Below, in pieces: positions 51,423 to 59,888 of a stretch of DNA of 64,000 nt. Both the position numbers and the translations under genes were made by a program. The stretch's first letter is position 1. Every line of letters begins with the position of its first letter. A model generated the notes under the pieces. It had not been told where the DNA came from, ran no database searches, and saw only the letters and a list, made by a program, of their open reading frames with translations. Source of the stretch: Acidimicrobiales bacterium (GTDB lineage: Bacteria > Actinomycetota > Acidimicrobiia > Acidimicrobiales > Aldehydirespiratoraceae); the NCBI GenBank assembly GCA_040219515.1, contig JAVJSI010000012.1, forward strand, positions 248,001 to 312,000, read 5' to 3'.

Positions 51423-52214
51423 GTGCAGCACGGCATCTTCGTGGCCCCGTTCGGACGGTTCGCCGATCCGCACAAGCTCGTGGATCTGGCTGCGATCGCC
51501 GAGGAGTCGGGATGGGACGGCGTGTTCCTGTGGGACCACGTGTTGCGGCCGGAGACGAACGAGATCGTCGACACCTGGGTGGCCTTGGGGGCGATGGCAG
51601 CCGCCACGGAAACGATCCGGCTCGGCCCGATGGTCACCCCGGTGCCGCGACGACGCCCGATCAAGCTCGCCCGCGAGATCCTCACCGTCGACCTCATGAG
51701 CGACGGACGGCTCACGGTGGGCGTCGGGTCGGGCACCGATTCGGGTGGCGAGCTGTCGCGCTTCGACGAGATCGTCGATGCTCGGGTGCGGGGCGCCCGG
51801 CTCGACGAGGGCCTCGACATCGTCGCCCGCCTGCTCGAGGGCGAGACCCTGGCCCATGTCGGAGAGCACTTCAGGGTCGACGGCGTGTCGCTCGAACCCC
51901 GGCCCGCGCAGCGACCGCGGCCGCCGATCTGGTGCGCGGCGCGAGGCACGGCCATGAAGCCGGTCCGGCGCGCGGCCGGGTATGAAGGTGTGTTCCCCAT
52001 CGAGGTCGACGCCGACAGCTTCTCCCGGATGCTCGACGAGGTCGCCACCGTGCGAGGCAATCTCGACGGCTTCGACGTGTGTCTGCGCACCAATCACGAC
52101 GGCGTGCCGCCACCCTTCGCCGACCGCGGCGCCACCTGGCTACTCCGGGCCTTCCCCCCTGTCGTCGAGCACTCGAAGGTGTTCGCCGCCGTCGTCCACG
52201 GCCCTTCCTCCTGA
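51423..52214 (+). CDS. Luciferase-like (LLM class) flavin/F420-dependent monooxygenase
   Basis: This 263-residue TIM-barrel protein has GIFVAPFGRFADPHKLVDLAAIAEESGWDGVFLWDHVL, WVALGAMAAATETIRLGPMVTPVPRRRPIKLAREILTVDLMSDGRLTVGVGSG and RLDEGLDIVARLLEGE, typical of the bacterial luciferase family. Actinobacterial members usually use coenzyme F420. It is somewhat short (typical 280-350), with the C-terminus ending PPVVEHSKVFAAVVHGPSS. GTG 51423 is supported by TACTGT (51411-51416) 6 nt upstream. It stands between two related palindromic repeats in opposite orientation, so it could be a transferred cassette. Confidence 0.85.
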   Translation: MQHGIFVAPFGRFADPHKLVDLAAIAEESGWDGVFLWDHVLRPETNEIVDTWVALGAMAAATETIRLGPMVTPVPRRRPIKLAREILTVDLMSDGRLTVGVGSGTDSGGELSRFDEIVDARVRGARLDEGLDIVARLLEGETLAHVGEHFRVDGVSLEPRPAQRPRPPIWCAARGTAMKPVRRAAGYEGVFPIEVDADSFSRMLDEVATVRGNLDGFDVCLRTNHDGVPPPFADRGATWLLRAFPPVVEHSKVFAAVVHGPSS

Positions 52215-52217
52215 ACT

Positions 52218-52309
52218 GTCCCAACGGTGTCAGACACCCGTCTCACCACACCGTTGGGACGGGTGTCTGACACCGTTGGGACGGGGGTCTGACCCCAACG
52301 CTGCAACTT
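52218..52309. repeat. Palindromic repeat element, right copy (REP-like), with 25-bp inverted repeat
   Basis: Arms 52218-52242 and 52258-52282 are a perfect 25-bp inverted repeat separated by 15 bp, with GGTGTCTGACACC centres. A 13-bp direct repeat (CCGTTGGGACGGG) occurs at 52251-52263 and 52273-52285. The right end, 52284-52309, is the exact inverted copy of the left element's first 26 bases. The element occupies the gap between the luciferase-like gene and pccB. Confidence 0.85.
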
Positions 52310-52359
52310 GGGGGGCGCCCGTTTCGGGGTGGAGGGCGGTCCGCAGGTAGATTGCCGCC

Positions 52360-53916
52360 GTGGTTGATCACTCCATGAAGGCAAAACTCGAAGATCTGCG
52401 TGAGCGCAAGGAACAAGCGCTCCATGCCGGGTCGGATCGCTCCGTGCAACGCCAGCACGATAAGGGAAAGATGCTCGCCCGCGAGCGCATCGAGTACCTG
52501 CTCGACGAGGGATCGTTCAACGAGCTCGACATGTTGGCCCGGCATCGTGCGGCGGAGGGCGTGCTCGAGGAGCGGCCCTACACCGACGGCGTCATCACCG
52601 GTTGGGGCACCGTCGACGGTCGCAAGGTGTTCGTGTTCTCCCAGGACTTCACCGTCATGGGCGGTGCGCTCGGCGAGGTGTTCGCCGAGAAGCTCCACAA
52701 GGTGATGGACCTCGCGCTCGCCACCGGTGCGCCGATGATCGGTCTCAACGACGGCGCCGGGGCCCGGATCCAGGAGGGCGTGGTGTCGCTCGACGGCTAC
52801 GGCGGCATCTTCTACCGCAACGTCCAATCGTCGGGCGTCATCCCACAGATCTCGGTGATCCTCGGCCCGTGCGCCGGTGGCGCCGTCTACAGCCCGGCCA
52901 TGACCGACTTCATCTTCATGGTGCGTGAGAAGTCGCACATGTTCATCACCGGTCCCGACGTGGTCAAGACCGTGACGGGCGAAGAGGTCACGCTCGAGGA
53001 GCTCGGCGGCGCCGGCTCCCACAGCAGCAAGTCCGGTGTGGCGACGTTCGTGTCGGACTCCGAGGAGGAGGTGCTCGACGAGGTCAAGTACCTGTTGAGC
53101 TTCCTGCCGTCGAACAATCTCGAACAGACCCCGCGGATCGAGACCGGCGACGACCCCGATCGACTCTGCCCCGAACTCGACGAGATCCTTCCCGACAGCG
53201 CCAACGTCCCCTACGACATGAAGCACGTCATCGGCCACGTGGTCGACGATGGTGACTACATGGAGTACCACTCGGCGTGGGGCAAGAGCATCACGTGCGG
53301 CTACGCCCGTGTCGACGGCCGTGCCGTCGGCATCGTGGGCAACCAGCCGATGATGCTCGCCGGCGTGCTCGACATCGAGTCGGCCGAGAAGGCCGCCCGG
53401 TTCGTGCGCACCTGCGACGCGTTCAACATCCCGCTGATCACCTTCGTCGACGTACCCGGGTTCCTGCCCGGCGTCGACCAGGAGTACGGCGGCATCATCC
53501 GCCACGGCGCGAAGCTCCTCTACGCCTACTGCGAGGCGACCGTGCCGCGCATCCAGATCATCACCCGCAAGGCCTACGGCGGCGCCTACGTGGTCATGGA
53601 CTCGAAGTCGGTCGGTTCCGATCTCGCGTTCGCCTGGCCCACGGCCGAACTCGCGGTGATGGGCTCGCAGGGCGCGGTCGAGATCATCCATCGCCGTGAA
53701 CTCGCCGACGCGGCTGATCCGGTCGCTCGCCGGGCCGAGCTGATCGAGGACTACACCGAGCGCCTCGCCAATCCCTACATCGCAGCCGAGCGCGGCTATG
53801 TCGACGACGTGATCGAACCGTCGGAGACCCGTCGCAAGATCGTGGCCGGCCTCCGTCTGCTCGAGTCGAAGCGGGAAGAGCTGCCCAAGCGCAAGCACGG
53901 GAACGTGCCGCTGTGA
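52360..53916 (+). CDS. pccB: Acyl-CoA (propionyl-CoA) carboxylase beta subunit
   Basis: This 518-residue carboxyltransferase subunit carboxylates propionyl- or acetyl-CoA using biotin carried by an alpha subunit encoded elsewhere. Landmarks are KMLARERIEYLLDEGSF, DFTVMGGALGEVFAEK, the CoA/biotin-site GLNDGAGARIQEGV, ILGPCAGGAVYSPAMTD, VDVPGFLPGVDQEYGGIIRHGAKLLYAYCEATVP, and KAYGGAYVVM. GTG 52360 follows TAGATT (52348-52353) with a 6-nt gap; ATG 52375 is an alternative. It is directly followed by an epsilon-like subunit and comB. With methylmalonyl-CoA epimerase at 37513 it forms a propionate route. Confidence 0.95.
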   Translation: MVDHSMKAKLEDLRERKEQALHAGSDRSVQRQHDKGKMLARERIEYLLDEGSFNELDMLARHRAAEGVLEERPYTDGVITGWGTVDGRKVFVFSQDFTVMGGALGEVFAEKLHKVMDLALATGAPMIGLNDGAGARIQEGVVSLDGYGGIFYRNVQSSGVIPQISVILGPCAGGAVYSPAMTDFIFMVREKSHMFITGPDVVKTVTGEEVTLEELGGAGSHSSKSGVATFVSDSEEEVLDEVKYLLSFLPSNNLEQTPRIETGDDPDRLCPELDEILPDSANVPYDMKHVIGHVVDDGDYMEYHSAWGKSITCGYARVDGRAVGIVGNQPMMLAGVLDIESAEKAARFVRTCDAFNIPLITFVDVPGFLPGVDQEYGGIIRHGAKLLYAYCEATVPRIQIITRKAYGGAYVVMDSKSVGSDLAFAWPTAELAVMGSQGAVEIIHRRELADAADPVARRAELIEDYTERLANPYIAAERGYVDDVIEPSETRRKIVAGLRLLESKREELPKRKHGNVPL

Positions 53917-53929
53917 TGGAGATCATGTA

Positions 53930-54097
53930 ATGGAGATCTCGCCGGCTCCCTCCGACGAGGAGATGGCCGCGATCCTCGCGGCCTACGAGGCCCTGTGGCC
54001 TCGCCCCGACGCGGCGACGATGCCTGACGAACTGCCCCGTTGGCGCTTCGCCGGCCGGTGGTGGTCCGACCGGCCCCGTTACGGCGGCTGGACGTGA
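53930..54097 (+). CDS. Acyl-CoA carboxylase epsilon-like subunit
   Basis: This 55-residue protein starts at ATG 53930. It has the epsilon-subunit pattern SDEEMAAILAAYEALWPRP near the start and WRFAGRWWSDRPRYGGW at the C-terminus. Actinobacterial acyl-CoA carboxylases use such small subunits to hold the alpha and beta complex together. It is too short for most gene-finding thresholds. Upstream is a duplicate start ATGGAGATC at 53916-53924, which opens a 4-codon frame ending TAATG into this start, while the pccB stop overlaps as TGATG. The stop overlaps comB as GTGA. Confidence 0.77.
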   Translation: MEISPAPSDEEMAAILAAYEALWPRPDAATMPDELPRWRFAGRWWSDRPRYGGWT

Positions 54098-54834
54098 CAC
54101 CCGCGAGCCCGGACGAGTACCGGGTTCGCTTCGACTGGGGGCCGATGGGCCTCCGCGCCATTTCCCCGCACGTCGACGTGGTGATCGTCGTCGACGTCTT
54201 GTCGTTCACGACCTGTGTCGACGTCGCCCTCGGCCGCGGCGTCGAGGTGTTCCCCTACAAGATGAACGACGGGACGGCCGAGGACTACGCCGCGTCGATC
54301 GGCGCCGAGCTCGCCGGTGGTCGAGGGAGCGAGGCGTCGTTCTCGCTGTCGCCGACGTCGCTGGCCGAGGCGCCGGCCGGACTCAGGCTCGTGCTGCCGT
54401 CGCCGAACGGTTCTGCCCTCGCGTTCGGTGCGGTCGATGCAGGGGCGGGCGAGGTGGTGGCCGCGTGCATCCGCAACGGTGCGGCGGTCGGCAGCGCGTT
54501 CGCCGACGAGGACCTGACCGTCGGCGTCGTCGCGGCCGGCGAACGATGGCACGGGTCGACCGGCCCGATGCGGGTCGCAGTGGAGGACCTGCTCGGTGCC
54601 GGCGCCGTGCTCTCGATGTTCGACCGGCTCGATCTCAGCCCGGAGGCCCGGGCCGCAGCGGCGGCCTGGCACGACGCCGAGAACGACATCGTCGAACGAC
54701 TCCATCGATCGGTGTCGGGGCGGGAGTTGTGCGAGCAGGGTTGGGCGGACGATGTCACGCTGGCGGCCCAGTCCCACGTGAGTGATCTCGTACCGGTGTT
54801 GCGCGGCGCCTGTTTCGGCGACCGCTCGGACTGA
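54094..54834 (+). CDS. comB: 2-phosphosulfolactate phosphatase family protein
   Basis: This 246-residue protein matches ComB, which hydrolyses 2-phosphosulfolactate in coenzyme M synthesis of archaea and in some bacterial sulfolactate pathways. Visible marks are VVIVVDVLSFTTCVDVALGRG, LRLVLPSPNGSALAFGA, and VGVVAAGERWHGSTGPMRVAVEDLLGAGAVL, the conserved acidic and Ser/Asn clusters of the family. Start GTG 54094 overlaps the epsilon-subunit stop, so expression follows pccB. No other coenzyme M or sulfolactate genes are present, so the local substrate is uncertain. Confidence 0.87.
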   Translation: MTPASPDEYRVRFDWGPMGLRAISPHVDVVIVVDVLSFTTCVDVALGRGVEVFPYKMNDGTAEDYAASIGAELAGGRGSEASFSLSPTSLAEAPAGLRLVLPSPNGSALAFGAVDAGAGEVVAACIRNGAAVGSAFADEDLTVGVVAAGERWHGSTGPMRVAVEDLLGAGAVLSMFDRLDLSPEARAAAAAWHDAENDIVERLHRSVSGRELCEQGWADDVTLAAQSHVSDLVPVLRGACFGDRSD

Positions 54835-54859
54835 GTGTCGCTGCGGCGCCGGCGGCGAG

Positions 54860-55798
54860 TCAGCGGATCTGCGCGCGAAGTTCGGCGAGCCAGTCGTCGG
54901 CCTCGACCACACCGTCGCGGTTCGACTGTTGCTCCTCGGTCGTGCCGTAGGCCGACGGGTAGGAACCGAGGAACTTCACGCGTCCGTGCTTCATCTGGAT
55001 GTTGCGCAGCGCGTCACCCACGACCTGGTCGGCGATGTGGCCTTCGCAGTCGATCAGAAAGCAGTAGTCGCCGAGTCCGGTGCGGGTGGGCCGGCTCTCG
55101 AGCTTGGTGAGGTTGATGTTCCGGGCGGCGAACTCGGAGAGGATGGCCACGAGCGATCCGGGTTCGTCGGCTCGCTGGTAGATCACGATCGAGGTCTTGT
55201 CGTGGCCGGTGGGCGGGGTGACGCCGTTGCGGCTCACGAGTACGAATCGGGTCTGGTTCTCGGGGTGGTCCTCGATGCCGGCCGCGAGGATCTCCAGCCC
55301 GTAGACCTCCGCCGAGCGGCGTGGCGCGATCGCCGCGGTGTCGGTGCGGCCGGACGCCGCGAGTTCGCGGGCCGCGTCGGCGGTGGAGTTCGTCGCCTCG
55401 ACGGCGGCCTTGGCGAGATGGTCGGCGAGGTAGCGGCGGCACTGGGCGTAGGCGACGGGCATCGAACGAACGTGTTCGATGTCGTCGAGGACGACGCCGG
55501 CATGTGCGAGCAGGTTGAGGTTGACGTTCATCACCACCTCGCGCTGGATGAGGAGGTCCGCGTCGAACGCGAGGGTGTCGATCGTGGCGTTGACGGCTCC
55601 CTCGATCATGTTCTCGATCGCCGCGAAGCCGTAGTCGACGGCGGCGTTCTCGACGGCCCGGAGGACCTCGGTGATGCTGCCGAAACGGATGAGCTCCATC
55701 TCGCTCAGGTCCGGTTGGGTGAGCACGGCCTGCTCGGTGAACGTGCCGACGGGGCCCAGGTAGGCGAGGGTGGGCGGAGAAGCGGTGGTGTCGGTCAC
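54860..55798 (-). CDS. pheA: Prephenate dehydratase
   Basis: This 312-residue enzyme converts prephenate to phenylpyruvate in phenylalanine synthesis. It has LAYLGPVGTFTEQAV at the start, DYGFAAIENMIEGAVNATIDTL, and the ACT domain with KTSIVIYQRADEPGSLVAILSEFAARNINLTKLESRPTRTGLGDYCFLIDCEGH, containing the GSL and ESRP phenylalanine-binding motifs. It is not fused to chorismate mutase, so it is monofunctional. GTG 55798 follows TATCCT with an 8-nt gap. It is convergent with comB. Confidence 0.94.
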   Translation of the reverse strand: MTDTTASPPTLAYLGPVGTFTEQAVLTQPDLSEMELIRFGSITEVLRAVENAAVDYGFAAIENMIEGAVNATIDTLAFDADLLIQREVVMNVNLNLLAHAGVVLDDIEHVRSMPVAYAQCRRYLADHLAKAAVEATNSTADAARELAASGRTDTAAIAPRRSAEVYGLEILAAGIEDHPENQTRFVLVSRNGVTPPTGHDKTSIVIYQRADEPGSLVAILSEFAARNINLTKLESRPTRTGLGDYCFLIDCEGHIADQVVGDALRNIQMKHGRVKFLGSYPSAYGTTEEQQSNRDGVVEADDWLAELRAQIR

Positions 55799-55899
55799 AA
55801 CTCCGGAGGATAGGGGGCCGGGCCGCGAGCCGATCCGGTATTACAGTTGAACCTGCGGGTGTGGTTGTAGACGTAACACAAGGGTCGTAGGATTTCCCC

Positions 55900-56889
55900 A
55901 TGACCACTGCGATGTCCCACGACGAGCTGGTCGAGGCGTTCACCGGCGGTCTCGCGCCCGCCGATCGGGTCGAACCCTTCGCCGGGTCCGACCGGCTCCG
56001 TCCCGACGGACGGCCTCGGCCCGAGTTCCGCGCCGAGCTGCGAAGGATCCCCGACGCCCGCAACGCATTGCTCGTCGCCGTGGCGGTGGTGTACCCGTTC
56101 GTGACGGTCGGTGCCGCGGTTGCCATTGATCACCCGGTGGGGTGGGTCGTCGCGTTCTTCGTGATGGGCGCCTACTTCCAGCGAGCGCTCACGCTGTTCC
56201 ACGAGGCCGCCCACCGTCTGCTCTTCAGCAACCGCACCCTCAACGACTGGGTGGGCGAGCGGTTCATCGGCTGGCTCGCCTTCGGCACCGGTGACTCGGC
56301 CTACCGCAAGGCCCATTCGCAGCACCACCGCGACGAGTTCGGCGCCAAGGAGCCGGACTTCGGGCTCTACGCCCGCTACCCGGTGCCGCCCGACTCCCTG
56401 CGCCGCAAGCTCGTTCGCGACGCGATCGGCGTGTCGGGCTGGAAGAACGTCAAGCCGTCGATCGTCGGACTGTTCACGAAGGGCCGCCGGGTTCGGGCGA
56501 TGCGTTTCCTCGGTGGTCAGGTGGTCGTGGCCGCGGTGTTCGCCGCGTTCGGCCACCCGTGGCTGTATCTGTTCCTCTGGCTGCTGCCGTGGCTGACCTA
56601 TTGGCGAGTGGCCAACCGGCTGCGCGCACTGGCCGAACACGCCGGGATGACCCGGTCCGACGACCGCCGTCTCACCACCCACCACATCCGGCAGGGCTTC
56701 CTGTCGAAGCACGTCTTCTTGTCGCAGTCGATCGGCTACCACCTCGCCCACCACGTCGACTCGGGTATCCCGATGGCGAACCTGCCCAAGCTCCACCGGG
56801 CGCTCGTGGAGGACGGCTACGTCAGTGACGCGATCACCCACGACGGCTACTGGTCGTTCTGGCGGACCCTGACCCGACGGGCGGACTGA
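55900..56889 (+). CDS. Membrane fatty acid desaturase / hydroxylase
   Basis: This 329-residue integral membrane di-iron enzyme shows three histidine boxes: HEAAH at 101-105, HSQHH at 139-143, and HLAHH at 281-285, with hydrophobic helices around 55-75, 80-95 and 200-225. It should introduce double bonds or hydroxyls into acyl chains or carotenoids. TAGGAT (55888-55893) lies 6 nt before ATG 55900, indicating a leaderless start. It leads an operon with a PaaX-like regulator (3 bp apart) and an MBL hydrolase. Confidence 0.88.
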   Translation: MTTAMSHDELVEAFTGGLAPADRVEPFAGSDRLRPDGRPRPEFRAELRRIPDARNALLVAVAVVYPFVTVGAAVAIDHPVGWVVAFFVMGAYFQRALTLFHEAAHRLLFSNRTLNDWVGERFIGWLAFGTGDSAYRKAHSQHHRDEFGAKEPDFGLYARYPVPPDSLRRKLVRDAIGVSGWKNVKPSIVGLFTKGRRVRAMRFLGGQVVVAAVFAAFGHPWLYLFLWLLPWLTYWRVANRLRALAEHAGMTRSDDRRLTTHHIRQGFLSKHVFLSQSIGYHLAHHVDSGIPMANLPKLHRALVEDGYVSDAITHDGYWSFWRTLTRRAD

Positions 56890-56892
56890 CCG

Positions 56893-57669
56893 ATGGCGCT
56901 GTCCGCTCGCAGCATCGTCGCGTCGACGCTGTTGGGGACGACTCCGCCGCGGCTGCCGAGCCGCCTGCTCGTGGCCTTCGCCGAGGAGTTCGGCGTCGCC
57001 CCGGGAACCACACGGGTCGCGCTCAGCCGCATGGTCGAGCGGGGCGAGTTGATCCGGGACGACGACGGCACCGTTGCGCTCAGCGGAGAGCTCCTCGACC
57101 GCCAGGGGCGCCAGGAGGAAGGTCTCGCCCCGCACGTGCGGCCGTGGACCGGCGACTGGGAGATGTACCTGGTGCGCGACGGCGGGCGCGAGTCGAGCGA
57201 GCGTGCCGCGTTGCGTCGCGCCGCCACCCACCTGGGGCTGCGCGAGCACCGTGAGGGCGTGTGGCTCCGGCCCGACAACCTCGACCCCGAACGTCAGCGC
57301 ACCGCGCGGGAGGTGGTCGACGCGCAGTGCGATCGGTTCGCCGCTGCGCCGGCCGACCCCGACCCGGTGGGTCTTGCCGCGTCGCTGTTCGAGCTCGCCG
57401 ACTGGGCCGCCGAAGCCGAGCGCTGCCGTGCCCGGATGACGACCATGGCCGCCACCCTCGAGTTCGGTCGGCCGGGGGCCCTGGCCGACGGATTCGAGAC
57501 CGCCGCCCACTCGCTGCGGCACCTCGTGTCCGACCCGAGACTGCCCGACGAGCTGTGTCCGGCCGGTTGGCCCGCCCCCGCGTTGCGGCGGGACTACCAC
57601 GACTACAACGAGCGGTACCGACAGCACCTGTCGGCCTTCTTCCGCAGCCGATCTAGATTGGCTGGATGA
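56893..57669 (+). CDS. PaaX-like transcriptional regulator
   Basis: This 258-residue protein resembles PaaX: an N-terminal winged helix (RSIVASTLLGTTPPRLPSRLLVAFAEEFGVAPGTTRVALSRMVERGELIRDD), a central domain (GDWEMYLVRDGGRESSERAALRRAATHLGLREHREGVWLRPDNL) and the C-terminal PaaX domain. PaaX controls phenylacetate catabolism by binding phenylacetyl-CoA; here it follows a desaturase, so its ligand may be an acyl-CoA. It starts 3 bp after the desaturase stop and overlaps the MBL gene by 4 bp. Confidence 0.86.
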   Translation: MALSARSIVASTLLGTTPPRLPSRLLVAFAEEFGVAPGTTRVALSRMVERGELIRDDDGTVALSGELLDRQGRQEEGLAPHVRPWTGDWEMYLVRDGGRESSERAALRRAATHLGLREHREGVWLRPDNLDPERQRTAREVVDAQCDRFAAAPADPDPVGLAASLFELADWAAEAERCRARMTTMAATLEFGRPGALADGFETAAHSLRHLVSDPRLPDELCPAGWPAPALRRDYHDYNERYRQHLSAFFRSRSRLAG

Positions 57670-58379
57670 GCGATCGCTTCTACTTCCGTCAACTGCTCTC
57701 GGGCCGCGACTTCGCGACCAGCGACCCCATGGCCGCCCAGATGGTGAACTTCGTCTACGCCATCGGCGACCGCGACACCGGCGAAGCGCTGCTGGTCGAT
57801 CCGGCCTACGACGTCAACGGTCTCGTCGATGTGCTGGAGGCCGATGGCATGCGCTGCACCGGGGTGCTGGCGACGCACTATCACCCCGACCATGTGGGCG
57901 GCTCCATGATGGGCATGAAGCTCGAGGGCGTCGCCGAGCTGATGGAACGCGTCGAGGTGCCCATCCACGTGCAGGCCGACGAAGCCGAGTTCGTCGCGAA
58001 GGTCACCGGCCTCGGCGACGCGTCGCTGGTGCAGCACCGCAGCGGCGACAAGGTGAACGTCGGCGCGATCGAGATCGAGCTGATCCACACGCCCGGCCAC
58101 ACGCCGGGCAGCCAGTGCTTCTTCGTCGATGGCCGCCTCGTCGCCGGCGACACGCTCTTCCTCGACGGTTGCGGACGCACCGACTTCCCCGGGTCGAGCC
58201 CCGAGGAGATGTACGAGAGCCTCACCCAGCGACTGGCCAAGGTGCCCGACGACGCGGTCCTCTATCCCGGCCACCAGTATTCGGTCGAGTCGTCGGCCAC
58301 GATGGGCATCACCCGCGAGCGCAACGTGGTCTTCCGGCCGACGTCACGCGAGCAATGGCTCGCGGTGTTCGGGAGCTGA
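57666..58379 (+). CDS. Metallo-beta-lactamase fold hydrolase (glyoxalase II/persulfide dioxygenase-like)
   Basis: This 237-residue protein has the metal motif THYHPDH (His71, His73, Asp75, His76), the second His in HTPGHTPGSQCFF, the bridging Asp in VAGDTLFLDGCGRTDF, and the last His in LYPGHQYS. GCGRTDFPG is characteristic of glyoxalase II and persulfide dioxygenases. The insertion with VEVPIHVQADEAEFV is typical. ATG 57666 overlaps the PaaX-like stop (ATGA). It may clear toxic thioesters or persulfides; the substrate is not certain. Confidence 0.88.
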   Translation: MSDRFYFRQLLSGRDFATSDPMAAQMVNFVYAIGDRDTGEALLVDPAYDVNGLVDVLEADGMRCTGVLATHYHPDHVGGSMMGMKLEGVAELMERVEVPIHVQADEAEFVAKVTGLGDASLVQHRSGDKVNVGAIEIELIHTPGHTPGSQCFFVDGRLVAGDTLFLDGCGRTDFPGSSPEEMYESLTQRLAKVPDDAVLYPGHQYSVESSATMGITRERNVVFRPTSREQWLAVFGS

Positions 58380-58382
58380 CGC

Positions 58383-59042
58383 TCAGGTCACGTCCTGCTG
58401 CCACATGTGCATGCAGTTGTCGCAGCTGTAGAACTCGACCTGGCTGAACCGGTCGAACAGGTCCCGATGGGCCAGTCCCATGCACTTCGGGCAGTTGGCC
58501 GTGGGTCGCTCTTCGTCGCGCAGATCGATCGCCGGGTCGGGGACCTCCGCCGCCATCGCGACCTCGTTGGTTTCGGTCTCCGCGGCAGGCTCCGGCTCGG
58601 GGGCGACGGGCACCATCGACAGCCGACTCAGCGGCGGACGCGTGGGGGTGGGCGCAGCGGCGGGTGTGGGGGTCGGGTCCGGGGCCGGTGGAGTGGTGGC
58701 CGGCTTCTCGGCGACCGTCGTGGTCGACGCCTGGCCGAAGGCATGTCGGGCCCGCAGGCCGAGGCGCCAGCGTGAGCGGTCGGGCTCGGACTCGTCGTAG
58801 AGCTCGGCAACCTCGTGGGCATCGCCCAGCTGACCGCGAATCGTCGCGAGGGCCTTGGCCGGATCGGCGACGGAAGACCCGAGCGGATCGCGTTCGAGGT
58901 CGCGCAGATCGATGACCCCGTCGGCGTCGAGAACGAAGTCGTCCACCCGTTGCGCTTCGACCGTGGTCCGCTCCAGCGCAGCGTTTCGAAGGCGGCTGGC
59001 CAACGGTTCGTTGGGCCTGTCGATGTTCTTCTCGGCGTTCAT
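58383..59042 (-). CDS. Conserved hypothetical protein with C-terminal zinc ribbon
   Basis: This 219-residue protein begins MNAEKNIDRPNEPLASRLRNAALER, has a mid-region with DFVLDADGVIDLRDLERDP, and a Pro/Ala-rich linker (APDPTPTPAAAPTPTRPP). It ends in a CPKC...CDNC zinc-ribbon (ANCPKCMGLAHRDLF, FYSCDNCMHMWQQ). The ribbon resembles those of transcription- or translation-linked proteins, but no function is known. GGAGG lies 9 nt before ATG 59042. It is divergent from nothing obvious and convergent with the MBL gene, only 3 bp from its stop. Confidence 0.72.
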   Translation of the reverse strand: MNAEKNIDRPNEPLASRLRNAALERTTVEAQRVDDFVLDADGVIDLRDLERDPLGSSVADPAKALATIRGQLGDAHEVAELYDESEPDRSRWRLGLRARHAFGQASTTTVAEKPATTPPAPDPTPTPAAAPTPTRPPLSRLSMVPVAPEPEPAAETETNEVAMAAEVPDPAIDLRDEERPTANCPKCMGLAHRDLFDRFSQVEFYSCDNCMHMWQQDVT

Positions 59043-59141
59043 CACCGGTGTCCTCCACACGTTGCGCATCACTCGGATGGGCCACATCCGTCGAACCCAA
59101 CGCTAGGAGGAACCGGCGTGGCGCAGCATGAGTCGGAGGGC

Positions 59142-59771
59142 CTATTTCGACGCCAGGGCGACCACCTCTGCGGTCGTCCAGCCGGCGGCGATCCCGGGGG
59201 CCGCCATGAGCGCGGCGACCAGCGATTCGACCGGTTCGTCGTGCACCTCGAGCAGGCCTCGCAGGATGGTGCCGAGGTAGGGGGCGGACGGTGGGTTCGG
59301 TGGCCGCGACGTCGGTGGGCGGGGCGAGGTGAACGTGACGACGGGGATACCGTCGATCGGGGGGAAGGCGAGGAGTCCGTCGTAGAAACCGTCGCCGAGG
59401 GCGGTGACCGACCCGGCGACGAGCTGATCCACGGGCATCGGTGTCGCGGCGCGTCGGCTCTCCTGCGCCGCGACGTCGTCGAACTGACCGCGGGTGATCA
59501 GGTAGCGCCGGCCCGGTGCTCGGCCGCCGGGTTCGTGATCGAGAAAGGCCACGCCGCCCCCGCCCCACTTGGCGCTGTTCCCGACGAATCGCACCCCGTG
59601 CGGAAACCAGAACGGCTCGCTCCGGGCGGGAGGCCGAGGATCACGGGCGCCGTTCTCCTGCCGCGTCGCCCCATCGGCGCGCCCGCCGGTCAGATAGGCC
59701 TCGAATCGCTCCCGTCGACAGTTCGAGCCGTAGGCCACGTACCAGATCGGCTCATCGTCGTTCGGGCTCAC
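59142..59771 (-). CDS. Gamma-glutamylcyclotransferase-like protein
   Basis: This 209-residue protein starts with the gamma-glutamylcyclotransferase (GGCT/AIG2) pattern WYVAYGSNCRRERFEAYL, followed by VRFVGNSAKWGGGGVAFLDHEPG and RYLITRGQFDDVAAQES. GGCT-like proteins form a beta-barrel that handles gamma-glutamyl amines. The catalytic Glu cannot be fixed with confidence. GTG 59771 follows TACGAT with an 8-nt gap. An unusual feature is a Pro-rich loop (SPRPPTSRPPNPPS) before the C-terminal helix. Confidence 0.75.
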   Translation of the reverse strand: MSPNDDEPIWYVAYGSNCRRERFEAYLTGGRADGATRQENGARDPRPPARSEPFWFPHGVRFVGNSAKWGGGGVAFLDHEPGGRAPGRRYLITRGQFDDVAAQESRRAATPMPVDQLVAGSVTALGDGFYDGLLAFPPIDGIPVVTFTSPRPPTSRPPNPPSAPYLGTILRGLLEVHDEPVESLVAALMAAPGIAAGWTTAEVVALASK

Positions 59772-59888
59772 AGCCCGAGATCGTAGGACCCTGGGAACAT
59801 GGGCCGTTCGACTCAAGAGATCGGCGCAGGGGCCGATTGATCAACAGAACCGCGCACGCGGCATCTCCCGCTCGACAGAGGACATGAC

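Noticed and set aside
55462-55480. LexA-like GAAC...GTTC sequence in pheA.
   Set aside because: Spacing between half-sites is 2 or 6, not 4, and it lies within the coding region.
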